This document shows, one piece after another, positions 1 through 10,809 of a stretch of DNA of 64,000 bases (within the stretch, counting starts at the first letter, position 1; each line of letters opens with the position of its first letter). This DNA comes from Echinarachnius parma (Eukaryota > Echinodermata > Echinoidea > Clypeasteroida > Echinarachniidae): the NCBI GenBank assembly GCA_037951105.1, contig JBAMJV010003765.1, forward strand, positions 99,501-163,500, written 5' to 3'. Both the position numbers and the translations under genes were made by a program. Under the pieces are notes generated by a model. That model was given only the letters and a program-made list of their open reading frames with translations, made no database searches and had not been told where the DNA came from.

Positions 1-60
1 CCCCCCCCCCCACTTTCCATTCTAGGCATGCCATGAAGCAAATAGAAATAAAGTCAAACC

Positions 61-380
61 TGCTATAGTGATCACCTGTGTATAAAGACGACCCGTCTAT
101 AAAGCCCACTACTCCTGACTCTCTTGAAAGCAGTTTACATGTGAATGAACCTGTCTATAGAGACCACCTGCTTCTAAAGACCACCTGTCTATAAAGATCA
201 CTATTCCTGACTCCCTTGAAAGCAGTTTATATGTGAATGAACCTGTGTATAGAGACCACTATTCCTGACTCCCTTGAAAGCAGTTTATGCGAATGAACCT
301 GTCTATAGAGAATACCTGCTTAAATGAAGAACACTTTTTCGTATTCATGTTGGTGGTCTTTATACACAGGTTTGTCTGTA
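61..380. repeat. Degenerate tandem repeat, ACCTGTCTATA family, copy 1
   Basis: The phrase ACCTGTCTATAGAGACCAC recurs with small changes, and the segment TTCCTGACTCCCTTGAAAGC appears three times (near 110, 204 and 262). Related sequence lies at 12612-12880 and 62225-62425, so this is a dispersed family as well as a local array. No coding potential is visible. Its class is unknown to me. Confidence 0.6.
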
Positions 381-475
381 GTAAGAGAAAGTAACTAAGG
401 GAGATAACAAAACAAGCAGCAATAGAATCAGAAATAGAGAGAAAAGTATGAGTGAGGCAAAGTGTGTGTGTGCTG

Positions 476-493
476 GGGGGGGGGGGGGGGGGG
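476..493. repeat. Poly-G homopolymer
   Basis: An uninterrupted run of about 18 G. The minus-strand frame across it (proline run) is an artefact. Similar G or C runs occur at 1-11, 4325-4356, 19115-19131, 53170-53186 and 61749-61767. Confidence 0.8.
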
Positions 494-499
494 AAGAGA

Positions 500-1580
500 G
501 AGAAGACAAAATAAACAAATAAACGAGTGCGAGGGTATCAATTATGTGGCCAGCCGGGCTGAAATTACGGCGAATCAAAATTTGTCGAGGGACGTCGCTG
601 AAAGGGAAACCTGAAGAATCGATGAACGCCCGAGGGCGGGTGGTAGTGTGGGATTATTAGACGTACCTGACGCAACTTGTGGCTTCTGCTTTTTCATTTC
701 GTTTTCTTCCGCGGCACAGATATTGGCGCAAATCGCGCCTCGTACGTCAAAAGTTGACATCGTCTGTAGCTTTTGGAGTTACCTTTAATTATATATATAT
801 TGCTTCTTCGGATTAAAGTTATTATTAATTTTTTCTTTCTTTTTTTCTGCGCCTGTATGCGAATCGAGCGTTGACATTTTTCTTTCCTACTCGCTTATGA
901 ATTTTTTAGCTTGATGAATTTCTATCCCGCGCCTTATGAATTTTTGGAGGAATGAAAAACAAACGTACTGGACGTGGTAGGCGTAATTTTTTCGTAGGAT
1001 CATTCCTCTATCCTTGACCTTTTCCGAGGAGAACCAGAGAACCCATGTGCGTAAATATTTTGCAAGACGTCTCCCCATCTCGCCGTAGTTACCAATGTCA
1101 TTGACCCCTCCTACCCAATCAAAATTAAGGAATGAGTAAACATACCAAGTGACATTTTATTTTAATAGCGTAGAAAGAGAGGGATTTAAGTAATGAAATT
1201 TACATAAATGAAATAGAATTGCTAGAGTGTCAGTCATTTTTTATGTGATTAAGAGGTATAATGATGGAAAAGTAATAATGTATTAAAACAACAATCGGTC
1301 AAGGAAGAAAGGAAAGATTGGGCTGACCTTTCTCTAGTGAGATTTGAGGTCTGGGACTTGTAAGTGATACAAGATCAATTTTGAAATGCAATTAATGTCA
1401 AGTGTTGACTTAAAGTAAGATGGTTTCTTTTGAAGTACATGTACATGTTTGCATACTGTCACATTTTAATAGATATAGGGGATACTTATTTGTTCATATT
1501 AACTTAAATTCTCCTTAATATTTAATTTCTAATCGAGTTGATCAATTATAAACCAGGTTCATATAGGCAGTGAGATAAAG
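500..1580. other. No recognised feature
   Basis: Mostly AT-rich single-copy-looking sequence with a short TATATATATA run near 790. Short open frames on both strands do not resemble known proteins and have no convincing splice sites. I see nothing to annotate here. Confidence 0.5.
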
Positions 1581-1632
1581 ATTTTTAGCTCACCTGAGCC
1601 AAAGGCTCAAGTGAGCTATTGTGATCGCTTTT

Positions 1633-1717
1633 TGTCCGTCGTCCGTCGTCCGTCGTGCGTCGTCCGTCGTGCGTCGTGCGTCGTGCGTCGTCCGTCGTGC
1701 GTCGTCCGTCGTCCGTA
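1633..1717. repeat. GTCCGTCGT / GTGCGTCGT microsatellite
   Basis: About nine imperfect 9-bp steps of GTCSGTCGT lie directly after the left end of the 1586-3618 element. Confidence 0.85.
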
Positions 1718-1734
1718 AACTTTTTACATTTTCA

Positions 1735-3180
1735 TCTTCTTCTCCAGAACCAATGATCGGATTCCAACCAAACTTGGCAGGAATCATATTTAGGGGTAGA
1801 GGAACCAAAGTTGCTAAAATGGTGGGCGTGGCCCCCAGGGGGGCCCTGGGGGAGGGCACCAAATGTAAAAAATATGTAAATTTTAAACATCTTCTTCTCA
1901 AGATCCAGAAGTATGACAGACCTGATATTTCATATTTAGATGCCTCTATTGATGAAGAATGAAAGTTGTTCACAAGATTTTTGTGGGTGGTCCCATAAGG
2001 GCCCTGTGGGCGTAACAGTTTTTTTGGGGGCCCTACCATAGGAAATATACATTTTCATCTTCTTCTCCAGAATCAATGATTAGATTCCAACCAAACATGG
2101 CAGGAATCATCTTTAGGGGTAGAGGAACCAAAGTTGCTAAAATGGTGGGCGTGGCCCCCAGGGGGGCCCTGGAGGAGGGCACCAAGTGTAAAAAATATGT
2201 AAATTTTAAACATCTTCTTCTCAAGATCCAGAAGTATGACAGACCTGATATTTCATATGTAGATGCCTCTATTGATGAAGAATGAAAGTTGTTCACAAGA
2301 TTTTTGTGGGTGGCCCCACAAGGGCCCTGTGGGCGTAACAGTTTTTTTTGGGGCCCTACCATAGGAAATATACATTTTCATCTTCTTCTCCAGAACCAAT
2401 GATTAGATTCCAACCAAACATGGCAGGAATCATCCTTAGGGGTAGAGGAATCGAAGTTGCTAAAATGGTGGGCGTGGCCCTCAGGGGGGCCCTGGGGGAG
2501 GGCACCAAGTGTAAAAAATATGTTAATTTTAAATATCTTCTTCTCAAGATCCAGAAGTATGACAGACCTGATATTTCATATTTAGATGCCTCTATTGATG
2601 AAGAATGAAAGTTGTTCACAAGATTTTTGTGGGTGGCCCCATAAGGGTCCTGTGGGCGTAACAGTTTTTTGGGGGGTCCTACCATAGGAAATATACATTT
2701 TCATCTTCTTCTCCAGAATCAATGATTAGATTCCAACCAAACATGGCAGGAATCATCTTTAGGGGTAGAGGAACCAAAGTTGCTAAAATGGTGGGCGTGG
2801 CCCCCAGGGGGGCCCTGGAGGAGGGCACCAAGTGTAAAAAATATGTAAATTTTAAACATCTTCTTCTCAAGATCCAGAAGTATGACAGACCTGATATTTC
2901 ATATGTAGATGCCTCTATTGATGAAGAATGAAAGTTGTTCACAAGATGTTTTTGGGTGGCCCCATAAGGGCCCTGTGGGGGTAACATTTTTGGGGGGGCC
3001 CTACCATAGGAAATATGCATTTTCATCTTCTTCTCAAGAACCAATGATTGGATTCCAACCAAACTTGACAGGAATCATCCTTAGGGGTAGAGGAACAAAA
3101 TGTGCTATAATGGTGGGCGTAGCCCCCAGGGGGCCCTGGGGGAGGGGACTGAGTGTAAAAAATATGTAAATTTTAAAAAT
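1735..3180. repeat. 323-bp tandem array (about 4.5 units)
   Basis: The word GATGAAGAATGAAAG recurs at 1951, 2274, 2597 and 2920, exactly 323 bp apart each time. Units differ by a few percent. The last unit decays after 3160. Each unit contains GTGGGCGTGGCCCCCAGG and CTTCTTCTCAAGATCCAGAA. A 323-bp period is not a multiple of three, so frames rotate, which argues against coding. Confidence 0.92.
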
Positions 3181-3988
3181 CTTCTTCTCTTTGTAAGTAA
3201 GTGTCCCAAAACAAAATTTCTTTTTTTTAGAAAGTAGGGGTGCGCCTTATACACGAGTGCGCCGTACACACGGAGATTTACGGTAAATGACAATGCAAGT
3301 TGTCATATCGCAGAATGGCCCCATAGGGTCCCTATGTGAGTGGGGTTAATATGCTGAAGTGGTCAGTGGCTGGTGAAATGTGTTAAGCTTTGTCTTATAT
3401 GTGTGTCTGTCTTTTTTTATGATTCACCCAAACATTATGGTAAATCATAATGTTAGGTACAGGGGATCAAAAGTTATTGATTAAATAGTACATCACATTA
3501 TAGATTTTGGCATGATTTCAACTAATTTCATATCTTCTGAGGGTGCCAGAGAGAACATGCGCCAGATGTGAATTGATTGACCTCAGGTGAGCGTCGTGCC
3601 CCCCTGGGGCTCTTGTTATATTTTATAGCCGAAGATCAGATTTGGAAACCCGTCAGAAACGTTCCAGATAAACCAACCTAACAAATCCTAAAATCATCTG
3701 TAAACCTTGGGCATATTTGATGAACACTGTTGTGATGTGGTGAAAACGGTAGATGATGTTCTAAAGACTAATGTTTATATGTATTACATTTGTAGTTGAA
3801 CGAATGAGAGTAGGTGCAAATACTATTTCTCTATAAATTAATACATAATTATTGAAAACATGACGTAAAGATTAATGAGTGTCATATTTCATGTTTTAAA
3901 TGTTTAAATGATTCTCCAGACAAGGTTACTCCGAAGATATTGCCAATCATGGAGATTTATAACGATAGTCTACAATCATTCAGGGATT

Positions 3989-4400
3989 GATTTGGGGGGC
4001 TACTTTTTAAGCTCAGCTGCATGAAACCAGCACTCTGAAATTCTTATTTGCATTGAACTCTATGCACATTTATTCATTTGTATTTATTTATTTTATTTGC
4101 AGGAAAAGAGTAACAATGACATAAATGTATGATGACAAAAGAAGAAATTCCATCGACTAGTGCGTGAGGATTGCCAAAAGTTCCTGTATACGGCTCTCCT
4201 CACTAGTCGATGGGTTACAAACAATACATTGACACATCAAAGATATAAAAAAAAACATTAAAAATACATTGATACCGTCCACGGAAGTAATACTACTATG
4301 ATTTTCAGGGGCTCTTTTGGGCATGGGGGGGGGGGGGGCTGGGGGGGGGGGGGGGCTAAATTGCCCTGAACCCCCATGTTTTTTCCCCCACCGCAATCAT
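3989..4400. repeat. Dispersed repeat fragment (GGGGCTACTTTT family)
   Basis: GGGGGCTACTTTTTAAGCTC and the following text resemble 20315-20490 on the same strand and 4585-4790 on the opposite strand. The body is broken here, and a double poly-G run at 4325-4356 interrupts the right half. Class unknown. Confidence 0.45.
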
Positions 4401-4584
4401 TTATCTTTTGGTATAGATGATGATGATGATGACGCAGTTATAAGATGATTCCTGCTCGGCTCATTAGATGCTAGCTATGCATGGTTGAGAATGAAATTGG
4501 AAGAATTTTAGCTCGGCTGGAAATACTATCAGGATTCGGAAAGAAGTTATCAAATCATCCTGCATGGGGTTTACTTCAAGGCAG

Positions 4585-4790
4585 TATCAATCCAGTGAAA
4601 AAAATACACGGAGACTCGGGGCGAATTCGCCCCTGAAATGCCTAAGAGAGCCCCCCCCCCAAAAAAAATCAATACAAAAAATCATAAAAAAATTTTTCAT
4701 AGAGTTTAATGCAAAATAAACTTAAGAATGTTATTTTCATTCAGGCAAGCTTGAAAAGTAGCCCCCGAAAAATAACTATTAATTTTTACC
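4585..4790 (-). repeat. Dispersed repeat fragment, opposite orientation
   Basis: Starts AGTGAAAAAAATACACGGAG and ends CTTGAAAAGTAGCCCCC, the reverse complement of the family seen at 20315-20490. It contains an internal GGGGCGAATTCGCCCC palindrome (4619-4634). Confidence 0.5.
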
Positions 4791-4981
4791 CTGTATCAAT
4801 CGCTATTTTGCTGTCAAATTGTCAAATTGGCAACTTCCCATTTTCTTCCAATGAGCTTTGTTTCATTTCATAATAGTTGACAAAATGAAAGACTAATCTT
4901 TTTATAAATTTATCCTAAAATTGGGTGTTTGAATAAAAAAGAGCCTAAGTGATAAAAATTAAAAAGAAATAGCAACATATT

Positions 4982-5798
4982 ATGACACACGCAGTACCCC
5001 GGGGTATCGCCAGGCCCCCCCAACTCAAAATGGAAGTTGGCCAAATTTGTAATGAAGAGAACCACCGATTGTTATGTTAATTCGACTGGCTGCCATGGTA
5101 ATATTAGCGTAAATACATTCATAATAATGCGCGGGCGCGAACTTCACAATTATCACGCACGAATTTATGGAATGCCTCTGTTATGACGTCACAATGAAAA
5201 ACAATATTTTGATCCTAGTAGGGAAATCCCCTGTTTCTTGACTGTGCGCAATTAAATACATGACATCGCGTAACTGTTAGTACTGCGCGTAATTAAAATA
5301 ATAGAGATGAATTAGAATACTTAAGCGTCTTTGGTATTATGAAGCGCAATTTTGCTGAGAAGTGCGTGTTTAAATGCCATGGCAACTGCAAGTGCGCAAT
5401 GCGTAATTACTTTAGCTTTTTGCGTAATGTGTTAATTTATCCAATGAATCCATGTCTGATAATTTATTCAAATGAAAAAAATCTGACGTACTACCTCATT
5501 TGCATGACATTCGGTGCGTATTTTCAAAAACTTGCTGATAAAGGTGTGGCCTATCTCTGTGGTTAAAACGCTATACGCTTATTCAGTTGGGGTTCTAGTA
5601 TTTATATTGTATTTCTGTGGGTATCGCGTTGTGTAGCGCCATCTTGTGTCCACCCAAAGTACAGCTATTGCATTGTGCATGCAGTGCAGCGCGCGCTTGT
5701 ATGCACGCTATACCCAGGGTACAGCCCTAACAAATAAATAAATAATTAAACAAAATGGCGGATTTTCGTTTGGTACCCCAGGGTACCATTTATGTCAT
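4982..5798. mobile_element. TIR element with ATGACA ends, long form (817 bp)
   Basis: The left end is ATGACACACGCAGTACCCCG and the right end is GGTACC...TGTCAT. It is flanked by a perfect 6-bp duplication CATATT (4976-4981 and 5799-5804). The last ~180 bp (GTTGTGTAGCGCCATCTTG onward) match the shorter copy at 11280-11582. The ORF at 5339-5566 lies in the part absent from the short copy and has no recognisable motif. No transposase is seen, so it is non-autonomous. Confidence 0.72.
5184..5191. promoter_or_regulatory. Perfect CRE palindrome TGACGTCA
   Basis: Eight-base match to the CREB/ATF site, one of seven in the window. It lies inside the 4982-5798 element. Function not shown. Confidence 0.3.
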
Positions 5799-5804
5799 CA
5801 TATT

Positions 5805-6186
5805 TTGCCAGTTTAAAAAGTGATGAGAGTGAAATGAAGAAAAAATATTACGGATGACCCATTTTTTTAATAGTTTGAATACAGAAACGGACTGGAATTA
5901 CGAAATATATCTCTTGAAAAGTGGAGAAAGTACAAATGTAGACAAGATTGTTAAGCTGACTTGTACATTGTTTTAAAAAGTGTTGTTCTTCATCGGCTCA
6001 AACATGTACATACATGTAGCTCTATCAAGACACTATTTACCACAATAGCATAATAAATACGATTGATGAGTGAATAGAGATGCCTACCTGTATCAGAGGC
6101 CCTCTACTTTTGAACAAAACACAAATGGAACTACTATACCATCAAAAAGGGGACTCTTTCAAATTGTCGCAAATTTTCCATGTAGC
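5805..6186. other. No recognised feature
   Basis: AT-rich spacer between two transposons. No repeat match inside the window and no plausible exon. Confidence 0.45.
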
Positions 6187-8171
6187 TTAAAGGGTACCAC
6201 CACCCAACAATAATATTCTTATAAATGAAAGGTAACATCTTAAGTAATCCATTCCATCAACAAGTTCACAAAAATATGTTTCCAGAAAAAAAAAAAAAAT
6301 TGGAAAACGCATCACCATTCTAAAGCATGCGTTCATGGGTCTGCGTGTACGAAGACTACTTTGTCCAGAGCGAACGAATCGTCCCGGATTCTATTGTCAT
6401 CAAACGTACGTGTGAATAGCATTGACGCACTCGCAAAATAATAGTGGTTCCGTAAGTTGTGGAAATTAATTGCTTTGTTTATGAATTACACAACCCTTTG
6501 AAAAATGTTGGGTATCTAAACCCCTCAAAAAAAGTTCGGAAACTCAAGTTTGATCGATTATATCTATTTTATTAAGAAATCATAATGGTTATATTTGGTA
6601 TCACTTAAAAGGGTGTGTATACCTCTTTAAAATGATACCAAATTCGTAAGCATCACGAGCACGAGGTATGTGCAGTATACCTGAGAATGGGGGAAAGTCA
6701 GAAGTGAAATGTCGCAAAATGCGCCAACAAACTTCAGTTGGAAGGTCTGACAACCATATCACGGTCTTTCTCAAGTTCAAATTCTTTCGACGATGAATAT
6801 CTTGTCAATGAAGAGATACTGTTGAATATGGTATCAGACAAAAGCCTGTTTAATTATCTTTCCAATGAAACCTCACTTGGAATAATTATGAAAGCCGGGT
6901 AGGTACAATTAAGGTGAATATTTGGGAGGATCGACAGCAAAATGTAAGCAAAATGCATTTGATTGTGTGAAATTGAAGGCGTTGCATCCAAAAACGACTT
7001 TTGTGGGGATATCTTAGTACTTTACTTTCCATAATCATTATGAAATTCAACAAGCGTGTTAATTTGTCAATGAAATAATGCCCCATTCATAGTGGTTATG
7101 TGCTTGAGGTGTGTGTAGTACCTCTAAATGCATGGGGCTCAAAATTACACGTTGTTAGGTCGACTTTCTACCGTTTGATACGTGGTAATAAGGGCATACC
7201 TACACGGTCGAAGAGGGTGCTAATATGCCAGTTCTGGCCAGTTTGCGTAGGTTTAGAGAAATTTGAAGCATTTTCAATACATCAAGTTTGTGAGTTGCCT
7301 GTATTACACACTCACATTCAGCATAATCATTGCAAATGAGTCATCATATTAAAGGTAAATTAACGAGCTTTCCGATAGTGCAAAACGTAATGATGATAGA
7401 GTTATGCTTAATACAACAATATCTTACCGGAATCTTGAAACAAGAAGCCATGGTCTTAAATTCATAGCATTTATAGACCCCCATATCCGGTTTTACTGCA
7501 CACACCCCAATAGCATAATTATTACAGGTGAGACATGATTTTAAAGAAAAATAAACACGCTTTCACATGATACTAAATTTACTGATGATTATGCAATTTA
7601 CAACCCTAAAACATCCCTCCAATAGTCGTTTTTCGATGCAACGCCTTCAATTTCACAAAAAGAAATGCATTTTGCAACATTTCCCTTTCGGCCCTCCCCA
7701 TATTCAGCTGTACCATAATTAACCTGTTAATAAAATTGTTACGGACATAACCGTATTGAAAAGATAGACACATAGGCTTTAAAATGATACCAAATTTGAT
7801 AAGTTTAAATGATTTGAACACGCTACAATCTTCGATACAACCTGAACATTAAAAAATACGGCACAAGAGTCAAATTTCCCAACTGAATACTTTCGGCCCG
7901 TTTTGCGACATTTGACATCTGACCGTCCTCCATTCTGAAACGCACTGCGTATTCCCTGATTTGAAATGAATGACAAATAATGTACCATTTTAAAGGGAAA
8001 TCGTCATGCATTGCAATGACACTAAAATGAACAAATACAATTTGACAATAAAAGTTATACAATCGATCAAAGTTGAGTTTCCAAACTTTTTTTGAGGGGT
8101 TTATTTGATATCACAAAACGGTACCAAAACATATAATTATGTCTTGTTCTTTGCCTGGTGGTCCCCTTTAA
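6187..8171. mobile_element. TTAA-flanked MITE split by a nested insertion
   Basis: The left part (6187-6516) begins TTAAAGGGTACCACCACCCA and the right part (8104-8171) ends CTGGTGGTCCCCTTTAA. Together they are the reverse complement of the uninterrupted 433-bp element at 14783-15215. The break falls at GGGTATC|TA and TA|TTTGATATC. The other copy reads straight through that point, so it acts as the empty site. Confidence 0.85.
6519..8101. mobile_element. 1.58-kb foldback element nested in a MITE, TA duplication
   Basis: Ends are AACCCCTCAAAAAAAGTT and the inverted AACTTTTTTTGAGGGGTT, flanked on both sides by TA (6517-6518, 8102-8103). Inverted similarity continues inward over most of each half: ATTGAAGGCGTTGCATCSAA near 6970 faces its complement near 7640, and the halves meet near 7310. 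The TA duplication suggests Tc1/mariner-like mobilisation. The six short frames inside have no transposase motifs. Confidence 0.8.
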
Positions 8172-8885
8172 ATGTGGGTACATATTTATTCTTCATGACA
8201 TTTCAGAGCATATCATTAGTTTGTATGCATTGCAAATGTATCCCCCTTTTTATTTATAAACAAAATATCACAAAATGTTACTGTCACACAATGTTATGTA
8301 TACGCTAATTACCATTGGAAAGTTCAAAATTCAACCCCCTTTCACTAACATTGAAATAGGGCCTCTTCTTGAATGTCATGTTGATAGAAAAAATAAGTAT
8401 CAACAGTAATTGTGAATATGAATGCTATTTAAAGAATTTTGCAATTTATATTAAGTTACTTGAGGAAAGGTATGAGTTTGAGTTGTAATTTCTTTCCAAA
8501 GTATCATCTAATTCATGTAAGTGTTTTCAGATGTTTTTGCTTTAAAGTGATCCATTAACAATATTTCCCCCAAAAGTTGACACTTGAGACTTCAAACACA
8601 TATCAATATCATTGGAAGATTTTTGTACAAATGTAGCTTGCAAACATCTAAGGATATACCTTTAAGCAGCCTTTAGCTATCATTAGTGCAGTGAATGAAT
8701 CAAATGGATGAATGGAATGAGTGCAACTCCCTTCCTATATTTTGTCAGTTGAGAAAAGCGCTAAGTCACTTTATCTACTTGAGAGATAATCATGTGTAAA
8801 GTTTCGGAGCCTCATAGAAACCAAATGTAGCTCCATTTTATTTGTGATCTTAAACAGTCCCCACATCATAAAGAAATATTATCTA
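8172..8885. other. No recognised feature
   Basis: AT-rich sequence between transposons with no repeat match in the window and no convincing exon. Confidence 0.4.
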
Positions 8886-8892
8886 CAATTGT

Positions 8893-8950
8893 AATAATAA
8901 TAATAATGTATTTATAACGAGCATATCACATATGTCTCTATGCGCTGTAA
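8893..8950. repeat. TAATAATAATG...GCGCTGTAA tail-type motif
   Basis: A trinucleotide AAT run followed by TTTATAAC and GCGCTGTAA. This resembles the segments at 43979-44055, 51825-51885 and 54357-54412 (TATATAGCGC...AGCGCT). It is a common repeat tail in invertebrate DNA; I infer a SINE or LINE tail. Confidence 0.4.
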
Positions 8951-9312
8951 GAAATTGAAAGAAAGAAACGTTCAGCATACTATACTGCGTATTAATTACT
9001 ATTATTTGGTATCAAATAGTAAAAAGCTCCAATTTACAAGATGGTATGCGGAACTCAATTTAACCAAAAGTCGACTTACCTCCCTTCTCGCTCTCACCCG
9101 AATACATACTATACTGAGGCCTTCTAACTTTGAGGTTGGTTGTACACAAACAAGTTTGATTACTAGCGCAACAGGAAGAAAAAAAAGTAAAATTGATCGC
9201 TTGAAAACAACCAACAACCTTTTTTCGTGACAGGCTGGAGAAATTTTCATCTTTTAACCCATTCAGGTACATGTATAGTGGCATGAATAATGGATCCGTG
9301 GGGATCTTTGTA

Positions 9313-9952
9313 TTAAAGGGACAGATCCACTTTTACAAAACGTCTGAACAGCTTTCAGTTGACGGATAGGGATCAATGTAACACGCAAAAAAAAAATCAG
9401 AGCGAACAGCCCTCTAATTTGGATTCTACGAATGAAAAACGAATGCGTCCCTCCATTTAAACTATATATCGGTCAATAAAGGAGTTCAACTGATTTAGCA
9501 TAATATTACAACAATATAGTACTAATTCTCGTAAAGGTATTGTGAAGCCGACATTTGTTAACGTATGTCACGGAAAAAGATCTCAAAAAGAAAGAATATA
9601 TAATTACATGTAGTCAGTTTAAGCGAAGTTTGGGTATTTTGCTTGGTAAACGCTCACACATTAGTACTTATGCGCGGCTCACGTAGCTAGCGGGGGTCAC
9701 GTAGGGGTCATGCATACCGATCTGGCGCTCCGTGAAATCTATGTACGAACTTACTCACCGGCCAAAAATACGTATGTATATAATTAACCGACGTCCCTCA
9801 GTTTATTCAGTTTTAGGTCTATAACTCCACGAAAAAGAGATTTCAAGCCCTAATTTTTTCAGGCATGCTATTAAATGACATTTCCTTTCATATAAGACAA
9901 TAACCTCGCAACTTTTGAATTTTGGCTTGCAAAAGTGGATCTCTCCCTTTAA
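9313..9952. mobile_element. TTAA-flanked MITE (640 bp)
   Basis: The left end TTAAAGGGACAGATCCACTT is mirrored by AAGTGGATCTCTCCCTTTAA at the right. TTAA borders both sides. It shares the first nine terminal bases with the 390-bp family but the rest differs, so it is a separate family. A nine-A run lies at about 9388. No transposase. Confidence 0.75.
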
Positions 9953-10150
9953 AGTATTAATAAATGCATTTTCTGTACATTTTGTTTGATCATTATTATT
10001 TGTATTATGAATATGAAATTTTGTTGAAAATACATCAATGAAAAACAAAACAAAACAAACAGCAAGACATAATGTAAATTAATATATAAATAATCCTTTA
10101 TCACCGTGGTTTATGGAACGTTTTACTGAGCATGAAGCTTGGATACTTTC

Positions 10151-10570
10151 TTTAAAGGGACTAAGTAACAATTGTCCAAATCCACAAAACTTCATCAGAA
10201 ATCTAGTGGTTCTCTCATACCTTGTTGTATTTGTACTAATTACCAATAGAAGCATAGCACAGGTTTTGTTTTTTACAAATTTCCCTTTCGTTAGAAAGAT
10301 ATTTACGATTGTAGATTTTTGATTTTTAACTGTCTACTGGATAGTCATAATCATAACTGATTTTGTGCACAGACAAAATCAGTGCAATGAGTATTTATAA
10401 GCAAATATCACTTTGCATTTCTTCTCATTAATCGGCCATATAACGTCTATTCGATGTGACATTTTCACACAATACTCCAGAGGACATATCAGATCACAAA
10501 ACTACACATTATACCCCCCATCCATCACTTTATGGCGCACATGCCAATAAAGTTACTAGATCCCTTTAAA
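10151..10570. mobile_element. 390-bp TTAAAGGGA MITE family, copy 1
   Basis: It begins TTTAAAGGGACTAAGTAACA and ends AAAGTTACTAGATCCCTTTA. The body includes TTCTCTCATACCTTGTTGTA, AATTTCCCTTTCGTTAGAAA and GGACATATCAGATCA, all shared with the other five copies. It is the most diverged copy and carries small insertions. Confidence 0.85.
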
Positions 10571-10800
10571 TATTAAGTGAGAGGGCTTTATCATCCATCC
10601 CCCTACTCAAATGATGACTGGATGATCGCATTTATTGGGACGAGAGGCTCATTTCAAATTAAGCGGTCCCCGGCCTCCGCTTTGATTCATTCCGCTCCCG
10701 ATCTTTACGAACCTGTTAGATCTATCACCGAAAACAAGATGTAATGCCCCGCATCTCCAAATTGAATTTGCCTCCTTTCGGTTATGTCTATTTATCTTTT
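10571..10800. promoter_or_regulatory. Unique, more complex sequence; candidate conserved element
   Basis: This stretch lacks any repeat match in the window, is richer in CG dinucleotides than its surroundings and has no open coding exon with splice sites. It sits between a MITE and a tandem array. I infer only that it is a reasonable place to look for regulatory DNA. Confidence 0.2.
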
Positions 10801-10809
10801 TTTATCTAT

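Larger units (their letters stand above)
1586..3618. mobile_element. Pearl-like non-autonomous element with internal tandem array
   Basis: The left end reads AGCTCACCTGAGCC and the right end contains the inverted counterpart CTCAGGTGAGC before CCCCTGGGGCTCTTGTT. Inside, in order, are a GTCCGTCGT microsatellite (1633-1717), 4.5 units of a 323-bp tandem repeat, and about 400 bp of unique right flank. Inverted ends plus a microsatellite plus core tandem units is the plan known for bivalve 'pearl' elements and for Helitron-related non-autonomous elements. I infer the class from layout only. No transposase is present. The overlapping open frames on both strands repeat with the unit and are not genes. 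Confidence 0.6.

Noticed and set aside
1..11. Long C and G runs as biological signals
   Set aside because: Homopolymers of this kind are common sequencing or slippage products; length is unreliable and no function can be supported.
1590..3293. Overlapping open frames on both strands resembling each other
   Set aside because: They repeat with the 323-bp tandem unit; the similarity is DNA-level, stops interrupt each unit, and both strands look equally open.
6886..8062. Several small frames in the 6519-8101 element as transposase exons
   Set aside because: None shows a DDE/D-type motif or helix-turn-helix pattern, and the region is an inverted repeat, so paired frames on both strands are expected.
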